Origin: Aphelocoma coerulescens
Taxonomy: Eukaryota > Chordata > Aves > Passeriformes > Corvidae
Assembly (NCBI RefSeq): GCF_041296385.1
Contig: NC_091014.1
Span: 52,656,078-52,720,077 of the forward strand
Direction of reading: 5' to 3'
DNA: 64,000 nt
The translations under genes and the position numbers were made by a program. This document shows positions 38,111-49,215 of the stretch, piece by piece; positions within the stretch are counted from its first letter, which is position 1; each line of letters starts with the position of its first letter. Under the pieces are notes generated by a model that saw nothing but the letters and a program-made list of their open reading frames with translations, had not been told where the DNA came from and ran no database searches.

Positions 38111-38794
38111 AAATTCCTGTGGAATGTGTTTCCTTTCTCTTCCCTTTGACAAAACACCAGGCCTGTGTGCACTGTTCATGTGTTTGAAAGCCAAGCCTGT
38201 GTAAGAATATGGAGAGAGAAGGCTGTGCTTTTCTCTTCCACTGAACAAGTAGTAGCAGATGCTACTAAAGCTGTCTGGAGGATTGTCCATATGAGTTTGT
38301 GGTACCTGCCTGTACCACTCCTGAGCACACAAAATCACAGGCTGGTCCTGCTCCATCTTCTTCCAAGCCTCTGAGAAGGAACACATCTGTTTAGGCAGCG
38401 CAGAGTTGTTCCTTCCCTCTCTGTTTTCAGTTGGAGACTGTTCATCCTCCCTTACCGTTGACATGCAGGATAAATAGTCCTGGGACGAAGGCAAGGAGAT
38501 GGAGTTGGCTGTCCCTTTGTTGTGAGAGGCAGTGTGGGCCACAGCTGGCACATGCTTGGCCTTGGTGCAGGAAAAGCTTGGTGTGAACTGACAGGGTGTG
38601 CAGCAGCATGGACAGAAAAAAAGGCTTGAGACACTGGAATGAAATAGTGTGTGGTATGTGCCAGATCTACTTGGATACACCCTTTGCTTAAATTCCTCCA
38701 GTATGTGAGCCTGTTCTGGTGAAACTGGGGTGGCTGGGGGAAGTTTGGTGTGGCTGTGATCCAGCAGACTCAAGAAAGCAGCATGTCTTATCAT
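38096..38794 (-). other. Long open frame of unknown status, antisense to RANGAP1 3' end
   Basis: The frame is open without a stop for at least 259 codons (38872 to TAA at 38098-38096); the first ATG, at about 38794, gives some 232 codons. It includes TPVSPEQAHILEEFKQRVYPS, KMEQDQPVILCAQEWYRQ and a Cys-rich patch. An exon-like unit exists inside it, 38587-38456, with a pyrimidine-rich acceptor ending CCTGTCAG, 44 codons and a GTAAGG donor. A second, 38370-38306, also has good sites, but its phase does not fit directly after the first. I do not recognise the family. It could be a bird gene, a non-coding antisense transcript or chance. Confidence 0.3.
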
Positions 38795-39983
38795 TCTGGT
38801 AGCAAAGTGCTGGCTTTTGTATAAGAGCAGTGTCCCCTCATTAAAAAGATGCTGCCCTAAGGCTAAGAGCAAAATGCATTTTATTCCAGTTTCCCAGGCT
38901 GAAGCTGAACTCCCCTGTGTCCAAACTGGTAAAAATCAACTGAAGGTTGATTTTTATCTGCACCTACAGGAGTTTCAATCACTGCAGTCTCAGCCCTGCC
39001 TTCTCCACCTCATCCTGTCCTTGTTAAGTTTTTCTGTGAGCTCGAGGGCAAAATTGAGACACAAAAAACCTTTTTAAAGTAGTTTCTGTAAGTCTTGAAC
39101 CTAGTGTAGCTTTCTTTGAGGCTTCCTGGTCTCTTGCTGCTCTTTGTGTCCCTCTGCTGTGGAGAAGGGTCAGGAAGAAGAGGAATGCAATGCAGAGCCA
39201 AGCCATGGGGTCAACCTCTACAGGAGTCCATCTGCAGTGGGTCCCATGGATCATGTTGTGTGGCAAGGTCCTGTCTGTGCAAGGAGCCTGGAAAGGCCAG
39301 AGGGATCTGCTGCTTGCACAAGGACCTGTGTGTCAGATTTTGGGGGAAACCTGTGCAACAAGCTTTGAGTAGCCAAGCCATAGCAGCAGGCAAGCATAAG
39401 GGGTTGATCCCATAAGGTTTTTCAGAAGCAAACAATATTTAGAAATAAGATTTTCACCTGGTATTTCGTGTCGAGATGTCTGTAGGAAAAAGGGGGGTAT
39501 AAGGGTAGAATCAGTTGTCTCTGCAGAAGACAGATTCGCTTCTAAATAGGACATGGACTCAGAAGTCCCTTAAAATTGCTTCTGGATTAGGAAAAAGCAT
39601 CTGGGAGCAATTTTAAGAAACCAGAATCAGCAATTCCCAGCCTCTGGCTTTCCCTGTGGTGCCCTGGAGGAATGTGGGGTCATTCCAGTGCTGCTTCAGC
39701 CTGTCTTGTGCAGCCCTTTCACCCCAAAAGCACTGCTGTTGTCAGATGGATTTTTAGTTTGAACTTCTTCAGCCCAGCAAGTCAGGGATGGTGCAGAGCT
39801 CTGCATGGAGCAGTTCTGGGCACATCTGGGAGCAGTGAAACCCTGTAGCGGTAGTAATGGGATCCAGCTCCTTGCAGACGGAGGTCAAACAAATGGAAAG
39901 CAAAAGTATCTGGCCTGGCAGAGGCAGGTTAGGCCCTCAACAAGTGGAAGTTCAGGTGTGGTGCCTTCATGTCCTATGCCCCA

Positions 39984-40550
39984 TCAGGGAGAGTAAAGAC
40001 CAGCTGGCTCCCAGCAGCCTTGGTAGAAACTGAAGCTGGTGAGATCATTGCTGGGTAAATGAACAAAATAAAAGCCTGGGGTGAGGCTGGGGAAAGGCCA
40101 GATGTGACATTCAGTGCCTGGTATCTCATCTCCCCCTCTCCATGGTTCTTCAGCAGAACTCAGGCCACTACCAGGGAGGTTTTGCTGTCCAGGCTGTTGT
40201 CGAGGCAGGGGAGGGTGCTCCTGGCCAGGGGCGATGATGGAAGGGCCAGGCAGAGGGGAGCAGAGTGAGCTGGACAGTGGCCAGAGTTGTGGTGGGGGTG
40301 ATGGTGGATGTGGTGGGTGATTCCACACTGGCTGGCAGGTGCCGTTGCTGCTGAGATGCTGGGTGGCCAAGGACAGGTCAGAGAGGTTGTAGTTCTGGTG
40401 GAAGTGGTCAAGGTTCCCCAGACCACTGAAACTGCCTGGCCAGAGCCACTCTACCACACTGTCCCTTAGGTGGAGGTCAGGGATGGCTGGTAGGTCTGGG
40501 AAGAAGCCAGTGTCCGTACTGGGACATACTGGTTCTGGCAGCTGAGATTG
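39984..40550 (-). other. Candidate terminal exon of an unidentified minus-strand gene
   Basis: A strong acceptor (TTTCCTTCCCCTATTCAG) ends at 40551. It is followed by 188 open codons and TGA: an acidic/hydrophobic start (FFPDLPAIPDLHLRDSVVEW, LDHFHQNYNLSDLSLATQHL), then a Pro/His/Ser-rich stretch. There is no ATG near the start, which would suit an internal or last exon. Such composition is seen in transcription-factor activation regions, but I recognise no family and found no upstream exons. The GC-rich context raises the chance of a random open frame. Confidence 0.3.
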
Positions 40551-40599
40551 CTGAATAGGGGAAGGAAATACCAATATCAAACCTTCCAGATTTTTGTCA

Positions 40600-42186
40600 G
40601 GCTGCAGATCTGCTCCTGTTCCCCAGGAGAGTGAAACAACAGTCTGGGAGGAAAATGAATGCCTCCATATCCTTCTGTAAGCTAATGATGTGTCATGCAG
40701 GCACTGCCACCCCAGCCTCTTCTAAACAAGCAAAGAAACGAAATGAGGAGAGTGGAGGGCTGTAAACGTGTCACGACTGGTCAGCTGCCTCTCCTTTTGC
40801 TCAGGCCTACCACTGCCACTGCAATTCTGGCTAGATGTCACCTTTCTGCCCTGCACCTCTGTAGCTCCTGTGACTAATACAGCGAGGAAAGGGAAGGGAG
40901 AGCCCAGGAAACAGTGAATACAAACTCCACATGGGCTTTGTCAGGCTGGTGCTCTCAGCCCCCGGTGAATCGAGGGGGAGGCAGTTGTCTGGGTTGCTGC
41001 CCTCTCTCCAGGGGTGGCTTACCCTTCCTCCCCCCGTCCTTTTCCTCCTCCCACGTTCCTGGCTCTGCCCGGTGAGAGCTGCTGGGAAAGCAACACAACG
41101 GGGCCCATTCAGTTCTCACTTCTGCAAGGAGAGCAAACACTGGTGTGCAGGAGCTCGGCAGCTGCTAGACGGGGCAGGGGACGCTTTCCTCTCTTCGCCA
41201 CGTCTTGAAGTCCAGGTACTCCCAGCCCTGGGTGTGTGAACCCTCCAGGTGTGTGGGAGGGAGTGATGGGATGATGCTTGGCATGTGACAGTGCTCCAGG
41301 CACAACACGGGGACTGAGTTTGGGGGGCATTACATTGGTGTCACTGGTGGGTGGGTGCACAGGAGGGGGCTGCCCCAGTGTGTGTGTGGGCTGCAGCAGG
41401 ACTAGCTGTGACAGCAGGAGGGCAGAGTTGGGGCATGGGGCCACAGGGGATGATGAGCTACAGTGGGCATGGGGCTGTGCACCACAGTGGCTTCACCACT
41501 GCTGCTGTCTCAAAGCTTAGGGGGGTGTATTGGTTGTATCTACAGCTCGCTGCCTCCTCTGCGTTTGCCCCAGCCTTGGCCTCTCTCTGGTGCCTTCTCC
41601 CCAGGGGCTCATTCCTGCCCAGCCAAAACCAACCCGTCCTTCCTGCAGCTAAACAGTAGAGTTCTATTCCAAACACTGCTATGAATAGCTTAGGGGGGGA
41701 AGCAGGGAGCTTGCAGGGTAGGAAGCAGATGTCCAGCATGGTGGAGACATGGGGCATTTGCCATTTAAAGGAGGGTAGCAGCTCAGAAGCCTGTGTGCTC
41801 ACATTCCAAGCACATACCTGCTTGCCTTACAAAAGCAATTGTAGGAGGGATATTGATAGCTTGTACAGACCAAGGCAATCTTAAGTTAGTGATATGTGAA
41901 GAAAACAGGAGGGTGGGGTGGGTGTCTGCTTCAAGCCAGTTGCCTGCGAGTGACCTGCTAGCTGTGACCTTCACTTTTCATTCCAAGTATTCCTCCTCTC
42001 TTTCTTACACTCCCTTCCTCATTTATGACTTGTGAAATCACAGCGTGAGAGCAAGAAAAAGTGAGATCCTCCCCACTAGGTCACAGCAACAGCCCTCCTG
42101 GCACATGGGGTGCCAAGCAGGTGATGCTGTTTGGGGACGCATGGGAACCCAGCCTTTCTCCTGGCCTTACTGCTGTCTCTCCCCAG
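40600..42186. other. CHADL upstream region
   Basis: Moderately GC-rich DNA between the candidate minus-strand exon and CHADL. A non-coding first exon of CHADL could lie here (for example one ending at AAGTCCAG, 41214, before GTACTC), but nothing decides it. Confidence 0.4.
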
Positions 42187-42204
42187 CCGCAGGTGCCTTC
42201 CAAC

Positions 42205-42357
42205 ATGGGGCCATCCTGGGGGCTCCTCCTGCTCACAGCGGCCCTGGGGGTGACAGCTGCTACCCGCTGCCCTGCACCCTGTGTCTGTGATAACCTCCGT
42301 GCCCATGTCCTGTGCCTCAATGGGAGCCTGATGGCCATCCCTGACACCATCCCAGAG
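42205..42357 (+). CDS. CHADL: CHADL coding exon 1, signal peptide and LRRNT
   Basis: Fifty-one codons. The exon probably opens at 42187 or 42193 (alternative AGs CCCCAG and CCGCAG). It carries the signal peptide and the four-Cys cap CPAPCVCD...VLC. The donor is GTGGGC. Confidence 0.93.
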
Positions 42358-45300
42358 GTGGGCAAGGGAAAGAAAGGTCAAGGGATGGGGAGAGAAGATA
42401 GGTATGGCAGCCCCGGGGTAACTCAGTGTTTTATTTGTGTGACCAACAGCTCACCAAAAAACTAGACCTTCGGGGCAACAGTTTCATGGTCATCCCAGCG
42501 GGAGCCTTCCTTGCCACCCCCTACCTCACACACCTAGACCTGCAGCGTTGCAAGGTGGAGAGGCTGGAGGAAGGGGCTTTCCGGGGTCTGGGGAGGCTTG
42601 TCTACCTCAACCTGGCCTCCAATGGCATAGCCCTCCTCTACCAGGAGTCCCTGGACGGGCTCTCCTCCCTCCAGCAGCTCATTCTGCAGGGGAACCGCAT
42701 TGAGGAGATCCAGCCGGGTGCTTTTGGCCATCTGGGGTCCCTCACTGTCCTCGACCTGAGGGCAAATGCTTTGGTCTACCTCCCAGACATGGTCTTCCAG
42801 GGTCTGCAGGTTCTTAGGTGGCTCCGGCTGTCCCATAATGCCCTCCATGTGCTGGGCAGCGAGGCCTTTGCTGCTCTGCCTGCCCTGCGCAGGCTGAGCC
42901 TGGACCACAATGAGCTGCAGGCACTGCCTGGTGAGGCCCTGGCCAGGCTCGATGGGGCTACCCGGCTAGACCTGGGTCACAACCCCATCACCTATGTGGC
43001 TGAGGAAGCCCTGGCCATGGCCTCGCTGAGGCACCTCTTCCTGGACCATGCCTCCCTCCAGGATGTGGCACCCGATGCCTTTGCCCGCAGTCCCCAGCTT
43101 CGTGTGCTGGACCTCCGTGAAAACCAGCTGCAGGGGCTGCCACCCCTGGCTGGTGCAGGGGGGCTGGCAAGGGTCAGCCTGGATGGGAACCCTCTGCTCT
43201 GCTCCTGCCTCCTGCGTCCCTTCCACAAGTGGCTGGCAAGGGCGCGGGTGCAGGCCGAGGGTGCCTGTGCTGCACCACCGGCCCTCCGTGGCCGGTCCCT
43301 TGACTCCCTGAAGCCCCCTGAGATGAGATGTGGTCGCCTCCGGCTACCCCCTAGCCCCACCATACCACCAGAGCAGCCAAGGGCAGCTGGCAGCAGGCAG
43401 TGCCCCCGGGAGTGTGTCTGCTCCCCTGATTTCCATCATGGGTCCTGTGAGAACAGGGACCTGCGAGAGATCCCTCGGGACTTCCCTGGCGACACACACC
43501 TTCTTGACCTGCGCCAAAACCCCTTCAGGACAGTGCCACCAGATGCCTTCCCGGGCCTGAAGGAGCTGGTGTCGCTCCACCTGCAGAGCTGCAGCATCAG
43601 GGTCCTGCACCCTGGCGCGCTCCGGGGACTGGAAAGCCTGGTCTACCTGTACCTCACTGACAACCACCTCTCCACCCTGGTGGCTGCTGCCTTCGAGGGG
43701 GCCCCGCAGCTGGCCTACCTGGACCTGGACCACAATGCCTTCACCCGTGTGCCTGCAGGCGCCTTCCAGCTCCTGCCCAACCTCATCTCCCTCCATCTGC
43801 AGCACAACACCATCAGGGAGCTGGAGGAGGGCGACCTGGCTGGGGCCAGGGGGCTCCGCTGGCTCTACCTAGCTGGGAATACCATCAGGCACATTGCCCC
43901 TGCTGCCCTGGCTCCTACCAAGATGCTGGAAAAGCTGCAGCTGGAGGGAAACCGCCTGTCGGAGGTGCCCACAGCAGCCCTGCAGGGCCTGCCTGCCCTG
44001 AGTGAGCTGAAGCTCTCCCAAAACCCCATCAAGCACATGGGGGACAGTGTCTTCCTGCCGGTGGCCTCCAGTCTGCAGCACCTCTACCTGGACAACATGG
44101 GCCTGGAGCGGGTGAGTGTGTTATGGGACTCCCAGAGGGCAGTGGCACCACAGGGCGCATCACAGGTTCCACTGCCCAGGGCTGGTGGCTGGTGGCCCCC
44201 TATAGGGGCATCCAGATGTCCCCGAATTCCCAAGCCTTCAGGAGATGCTCCATAGCCTAGCTGGGAAGCCAGATTTCTTCAGGCTCAGCTGTAGCATTGC
44301 CTTTGCTTCAGCCTTGCTCCTAGCTCCCCTGAGAGAAGCTTACTCCCTCCAGTTCTTAACACCCAGTTTCAGTGGGGTCCAGACCATTCCCTAAATCACC
44401 TCCTTTGCCCAGCCCTGGCCAGATTCCTCCTTCTCTTATTACAGGCTGTCCTGCAGGACTCTTCACTGGTATTACCCCGAATATCTCCATCCTCTCAAGA
44501 AAGTGGTATTAGCAGCACCCTCATAAGAACTGTATCTTACCAGCACCTGGTGATCACTCTGAGGCCTCCTGCATATGACCTTCTGTCTAAGAAGACTGAA
44601 TAGGAGCCTAATGAGTTCCAAAATGTGACTGAAACTGCTTGAATTAATTAACAGTCCCCCCTCTTTAAAGCATCTCTTTTGTAGGGCCACCAGGTTCAGG
44701 ACAGGTTCTCAGGCCGCCCGGGATAGATGATCAGAAGTACAAGGGCAGAGATTTGCTGCCCTGCCTCCATCAGCATGCCCCTGACTTACCCTCCTTCCAT
44801 TGCAGATTTCCCCTCATGCCTTCACTGGCCTCGGTCCCAAGATCAGAAGCCTCTACCTGGAGAGCAACAAAATGAGCAACATACCTGACATGAGCAATTT
44901 CACAGGGCTGGAGATCCTCAACCTGCAGGATGTACCTTTCCACTGCAACTGCCAGCTCCTTCCGCTGCACAGGTGAGTGCCAGGAGGGGGGAACAGCCTC
45001 ACAGATCTGCCTGGGGGGCAGCTGGACCTCCCATGCTGAAGGCACAAGCTCACAGCACCCTAGCCATTTTTGGTCTTTTCCTGTGGTGGCGAGATGTAGC
45101 ACACACCTATGTGCAAGGATGGAAGTTGCCTGGGCTTTCTGGGTGTAGGGAAAACAGCCACAAGCTGGGGTGGGAAAATACTGAGATATTCAGAGGTCAC
45201 CCAGGTGGCCTGGCCTTACTTTGAAGTGATCATCTACTTATGGGCACAGACTTTTGCCTTTCCTTTTGCCCTGTCTCATTCCTTTCCCTGATCTTCTGCC

Positions 45301-45536
45301 ACATTTCCAGGTGGATCAACAAACTCAACCTCCGTGTAGGGGCCACCTGTGGGTCCCCTGCAGAAGCCCAGGGGCTGAAGGTCAAGCTTTCCACCACTTT
45401 CCTAACTTGTCCTGGCTGGGGCCGAGGTGAGGCTGGGGAAACCAATCCTAACAAGACTAAGACTGCAAGCAAGCCCAGGAAGAAAAAGAGGTCGGGAAAA
45501 TCTCCAGCCAGAGGCTTCAGTAAGAGCAGAGCTTAG
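42205..45536 (+). CDS. CHADL: Chondroadherin-like protein, complete (735 aa)
   Basis: Four coding exons (42205-42357, 42450-44111, 44806-44972 and 45311-45536) join in frame to 2208 nt including TAG. The protein has a signal peptide (MGPSWGLLLLTAALGVTAAT) and an LRRNT cysteine cluster (CPAPCVC). A first set of about ten LRRs ends in an LRRCT (about 296-346, NPLLCSCLLRPFHKWLA). A second LRRNT (CPRECVC, about 368), second LRR set and LRRCT (FHCNCQLLPLHRWI) follow, then a basic Lys/Arg tail. The double-module plan and the LNLRVGATC ending match human CHADL (762 aa). Family role: a secreted cartilage-matrix small leucine-rich protein that binds collagen and restrains chondrocyte differentiation. 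The chosen ATG directly precedes the hydrophobic core. An in-frame upstream ATG at 42118 and other upstream frame lie before the acceptors at 42186/42192 and are probably intronic. Confidence 0.96.
42450..44111 (+). CDS. CHADL: CHADL coding exon 2, most of both LRR modules
   Basis: A single 1662-nt exon (554 codons) carries the first LRR array, the first LRRCT, a proline-rich linker (RLPPSPTIPPEQPRAAGSRQ), the second LRRNT and most of the second array. The acceptor is GACCAACAG; the donor after LGLER is GTGAGT. The open frame runs on 144 nt into the intron, and that extension is not coding. Confidence 0.96.
44806..44972 (+). CDS. CHADL: CHADL coding exon 3, last LRRs and start of LRRCT
   Basis: Encodes ISPHAFTGLGPKIRSLYLE to FHCNCQLLPLH plus two bases. 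The acceptor is TTGCAG and the donor is GTGAGT. Confidence 0.95.
45311..45536 (+). CDS. CHADL: CHADL coding exon 4, LRRCT end and basic tail
   Basis: Completes the cap with (R)WINKLNLRVGATCGSP and FLTCPGW, then a hydrophilic tail rich in Lys, Arg and Ser (KPRKKKRSGKSPAR), ending TAG at 45534-45536. The acceptor is ATTTCCAG. Confidence 0.95.
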
Positions 45537-46379
45537 GGTTTAAGGTGTTTAGGACATGTGCTGGACACAACAGGGCCATACCTACAGTCTGCCTAGAGCA
45601 GTTTTTCTAGATTTGTTCCCACCATGGAGAGATGGATATTGCCCAAAGCACAAAGGAGAGCCTGGTGCGACCAAAACAATGCTGATTTGCCAAAGATGAG
45701 GGGTTTGGTTTTGCAGGACACAGGCATGTTCTGTAGAGTCTGCAGCATGCTTTGGTGATAAAAACAGTGAAATCAAATACTTACTGCTTCTTTCTAAGCC
45801 ATGTGGAACAGCTGCTATCCACAAGTTTGGTTTTGGTTTTGAGAGCGCTTTCACAGCTTCCAAAATCATAGAAGAACCCTGAGTGGGACTGCGACCAGCA
45901 CCAACCAGTAAGGTCCTGCACTAGTGCAAATCTTATACTAGAAAGCTTAAAAACTATTAGTGAAAATGTTACCTTAATTCCCAGCAGTTCCTCAGCATTA
46001 AAACATAAGCAGATGGAAACCTTTTTATTTCCTGAAGAATTCAATCAGTGATCCAATTGGTGAAATGGGGTTAGTGATCTCTAAGTGCTTCCATGATAAG
46101 CAACGTGCTCAACCTATTCCCTATGACTGCATACGCTGGGACCCCAGGCCCCAAAGTTTGCTTAAATTGAAAAGGCTTCAAAAGATAAATTTACAGATAA
46201 AGATACGTTTTGACTAACTCTGGATTTTGGTTGCCTGGAAAGCAATACACAAGCCTTTGGCTTCTTCCTGAAGCTTGTCACAGGGCTTTAGGGTACAGAT
46301 TGTAGATCAAATTTACAGTACAATTGTTAAAAAAATTGAAAATTCAAACCATGCTCCAAATCCTTTGCAGTTCTGGGTT
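45537..46379. other. CHADL 3' flank
   Basis: This holds the CHADL 3' UTR and intergenic DNA. No AATAAA signal was found close to the stop, so the transcript end is unassigned. Nothing else was recognised. Confidence 0.45.
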
Positions 46380-48680
46380 AAAAAGCAAGAAATGACAGAA
46401 GCAGACACAGTGCAGATGAACATTTGTTTTTGAGGCTGGTGCCATGGAGATTTTGGCTTTTGTGACAATGGTGTGTGCTTTAATGATTGTAGTATGTTAG
46501 GGAGAGATGGGATCCACCTGTCTATAAAGGGTAAGAGAATTGTTGGCAGCAACCCACCTAATTTGGTGAGATGGGCTTTAAACTAAAGAAGTTGGTGCAG
46601 GTGAGGTCCAAAGTCCCATAGCTTCCTCTGGGGAGTAGATAATACCAATCAGTGCAGTGAAAAGTGTGCCTTGACTGTCCCTCAAGTTGAGCATCAAAGA
46701 GCTATCACTGAAGGTGTTTATGGTTGTGCTCCTTCTCAGGTAATTCAGTTGCTTGATGAAATCAGATGTGAGGGGGACAGTATCAGGGTCATTCCTGGCA
46801 AGCTGGGGGATGGTATGAAAAGATTAGAGGGACAGGGTGCTAGCGAGATCCCTCTGCAGGTGACTTGAAGAGGTACCAGACACAGGGGAGCACACTTGCA
46901 GTCTTACAGATGTGAGCCAGGGACTCCTGAGGTTACAGAAGCCAACAGGGATACAGCAGGGAAATATCTCAAAGGAATTAAGGGGTGTTCCTCTAGGAAG
47001 GTGATGCAGCCAACAGCCCGGCTGAGGTGCCTTTACACCAAAGCACACAGCATGGGCCACAAACGGGAGTTGGAAGCCACCATGCTGCTGGAAAGTTACG
47101 ATCCTGTTGCCATTACTGACACTTGGTGGGACAAACTGTGTGACTGGAGTGTGACTACTGATGGCTATGAGCTGTTCAGAAGAGACAGGAGAGGAGGGAG
47201 AGGTGGAGGGGTTGCCCTCTACATCAAGAGGTGCACTGAGTGTCAAGAGCTGTCTCTGAAGAACAGCCATGAGCAGGCCAAAAGCCTGTGGGTAAAAATC
47301 AGACACTGAGGCAACAAAAGGAACCTTGTGGCTGGGGTCTGCTACAGCTGCCTGACCCAGGGGAGCCTATTGAGGAAACCTTCTTGCTCCAGTTACAGGA
47401 GGCATCGTGCTCACAGGCTCCAGTCTTGCTGGGGGACTTCAGCCACCTTGACATCTACTGGGAAAGTACCAAGGCAGGCTGTGGGCAATCCAGGGAACTC
47501 CTGCAATGCATGGAGAATAGCTTCTTGAGCCAGGTGGACTTCTGTAAAGCTTTTGACACAGTCCCCCACAACTATTCCCTCCAAACTGGAGTGATGAATT
47601 CCATGGGTGAACTGTTTGGTGGATTAGGAATTGGTTGGATGGTTGCCTTCAGAGGGTAGTGGTCAGCAGCTCAAAGTCCCAGTGGGCATCAGTGACCAGT
47701 GATGTCCCTCAGGGGTCTGTATTGGGACCAGCGTTATTTAACGTCTTCAGTAATGGCACAGACAAAAGCATCAAATGCACCCTGAGCAAGTTTGCAGATA
47801 ACACCAAGCTGAGTGGTGCTCTTGACTCACCTGAAGGATGGGATACCATCCATAGGGATCTGGACAGGCTCAGAGAAGTGGGTACATGGAAATCTCATGA
47901 GGTTTAACAAGACCAAGTGCAAGGTGCTGCACCTGGGTTGGGGCAGCCCCTGGTATCAACCCAGGCTGGGGATGCACAGGTCGAGAGCAGCCCTGCCGAG
48001 AAGGACTTGGGAGTGCAGGTGGACAAGAGGCTGGACATAACCCAGCAATGTGAATTCACAGCCCAGAAAGCCAATTGTATCCTGGGCTGCATCCAAAGCA
48101 GCTGGACAGCAGGGTGAGGGAGGGGATTCTGCCCTTCTGCTCGGCTGAGACCCCGCCTGCAGTGCTGCACCCAGCTCTGGGGCCCTCTGCACAAAAAGGA
48201 CATGGACGTGTTGGAGCGAGTCCAGAGAAGGCCACCAAAATGATTAAAGGGATGGAGCACCTCTCCCTACAAGGAAAAGCTGATAGAATTGGGATTGTTC
48301 AGTCTGGAAAAGAGAAGGCTGCAAGCTAACCTAACTGCAGCCTGCTGCTGTCTGAAGGGAACATACAGGCAAGATGGGACAAGACTATTTACAAGAGCAT
48401 GTAGTGACAGCACAAGGGGGAACGGGTTCAAACTGAAACACATTAGTTTTAGATAATGTATTAGGAAAAAATTCTTTACTGTGAGGGTGGTGAGGCACTG
48501 GAACAGGATGCCCAGGGAAGTTGTGGATGCCTCATCTCTGGAAGTGTTCAAGACCAGGTTGGATGGGGTTCTGGGCAATTTGGTCTAGTGGAAGGTGTCC
48601 CTGCCCACAGCAGGGGTATTGAAACTAAATGATCTTCAAGGTCCTCTTCTAACCCAAACCATTCCATGATTCTATGAAAA
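46380..48680 (+). mobile_element. CR1 LINE, long but decayed, internally deleted
   Basis: 5'-region-like sequence (GGGATCCACCTGTCTA near 46.51 kb) is followed by an endonuclease-like frame at 46.99-47.31 kb (TDTWWDKLCDW, LFRRDRRGGRGGGVALYIKR) and its C-terminal part to NSFLSQV (47.53 kb). It then passes directly into reverse-transcriptase sequence with DFCKAFDTVPHN, DVPQGSVLGPALFNVF and [10 protein letters not shown]. The RT N-terminal part is missing, and the catalytic FADD reads FADN. The 3' UTR ends with the CR1 terminus CCATGATTCTATGA (about 48.66-48.68 kb). The frame is broken throughout, so the copy is dead. The left border is approximate. Confidence 0.9.
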
Positions 48681-49215
48681 AAGGTCTTGCTTCTTCAGGA
48701 GGCATCATCATCTCTTTTTTTTTTCTTCACCTCTTTCCACTCTTCCTGTCCTGATTTTCTTGGGGCTCGCAGCACTTAGACCGGAGAGTACAGCACTGAC
48801 GTCCTATGGGAGCAGCTCCTCTCCTGACATGTCCTGCACTCATCATGTTGGACAGCAGCTTATCACCTCCAGCCACAGCCAAGAACCCAAACTGCCCTTT
48901 TGTGCTCTGGAAGCCTCTTTCCCTGTTTTGAGCTTCTGCTCCAAAAGGTGCCTTCAAAATCAGGCATGCACAACCACAGCAGCAACCCTGGTAATGCTCC
49001 CCAGCATGCCTGCAGTCTTTCTGCTGTTTCCCAGGGCTTAATATTACAAGTCTGGGGGAAATTTTCTCGCACACCAGAAAAGCAGAGTTGTGATGCTGCA
49101 GAGTGGTCTGCTTTAAAAAAGGAAGGCCCTTTTGGTCCTCTGCTTCCCTTTGCCAGGACCTTCCCTAAAGAGCCACAAGGTGAAGCTGCTGTGGGCAGCT
49201 GTGGGATGCTCCAGA
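48681..49215 (-). other. L3MBTL2: L3MBTL2 3' UTR, extent uncertain
   Basis: Sequence beyond the L3MBTL2 stop up to the CR1. On the minus strand no AATAAA or ATTAAA is present, so the transcript end is unknown and may lie in or beyond the CR1. Confidence 0.4.

Noticed and set aside
38690..38760. Homeodomain reading of SPEQAHILEEFKQRVYPS
   Set aside because: No recognition helix (WFQNRR-like) was found downstream or upstream on the same strand, so the likeness is noted only as weak.
39116..39415. Plus-strand frame resembling a small secreted Cys-rich protein (RLPGLLLLFVSLCCGEG then many Cys)
   Set aside because: It begins with TTG, not ATG. No clear acceptor opens it, and the minus strand of the same DNA is equally open and signal-peptide-like, which points to composition.
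42061..42204. In-frame upstream extension of CHADL
   Set aside because: Two acceptor AGs (42186, 42192) precede the chosen ATG, and the extension would bury the signal peptide.
44112..44255. Open continuation of the large CHADL exon
   Set aside because: A good GTGAGT donor sits at 44112, and the next exon resumes the LRR pattern in phase.
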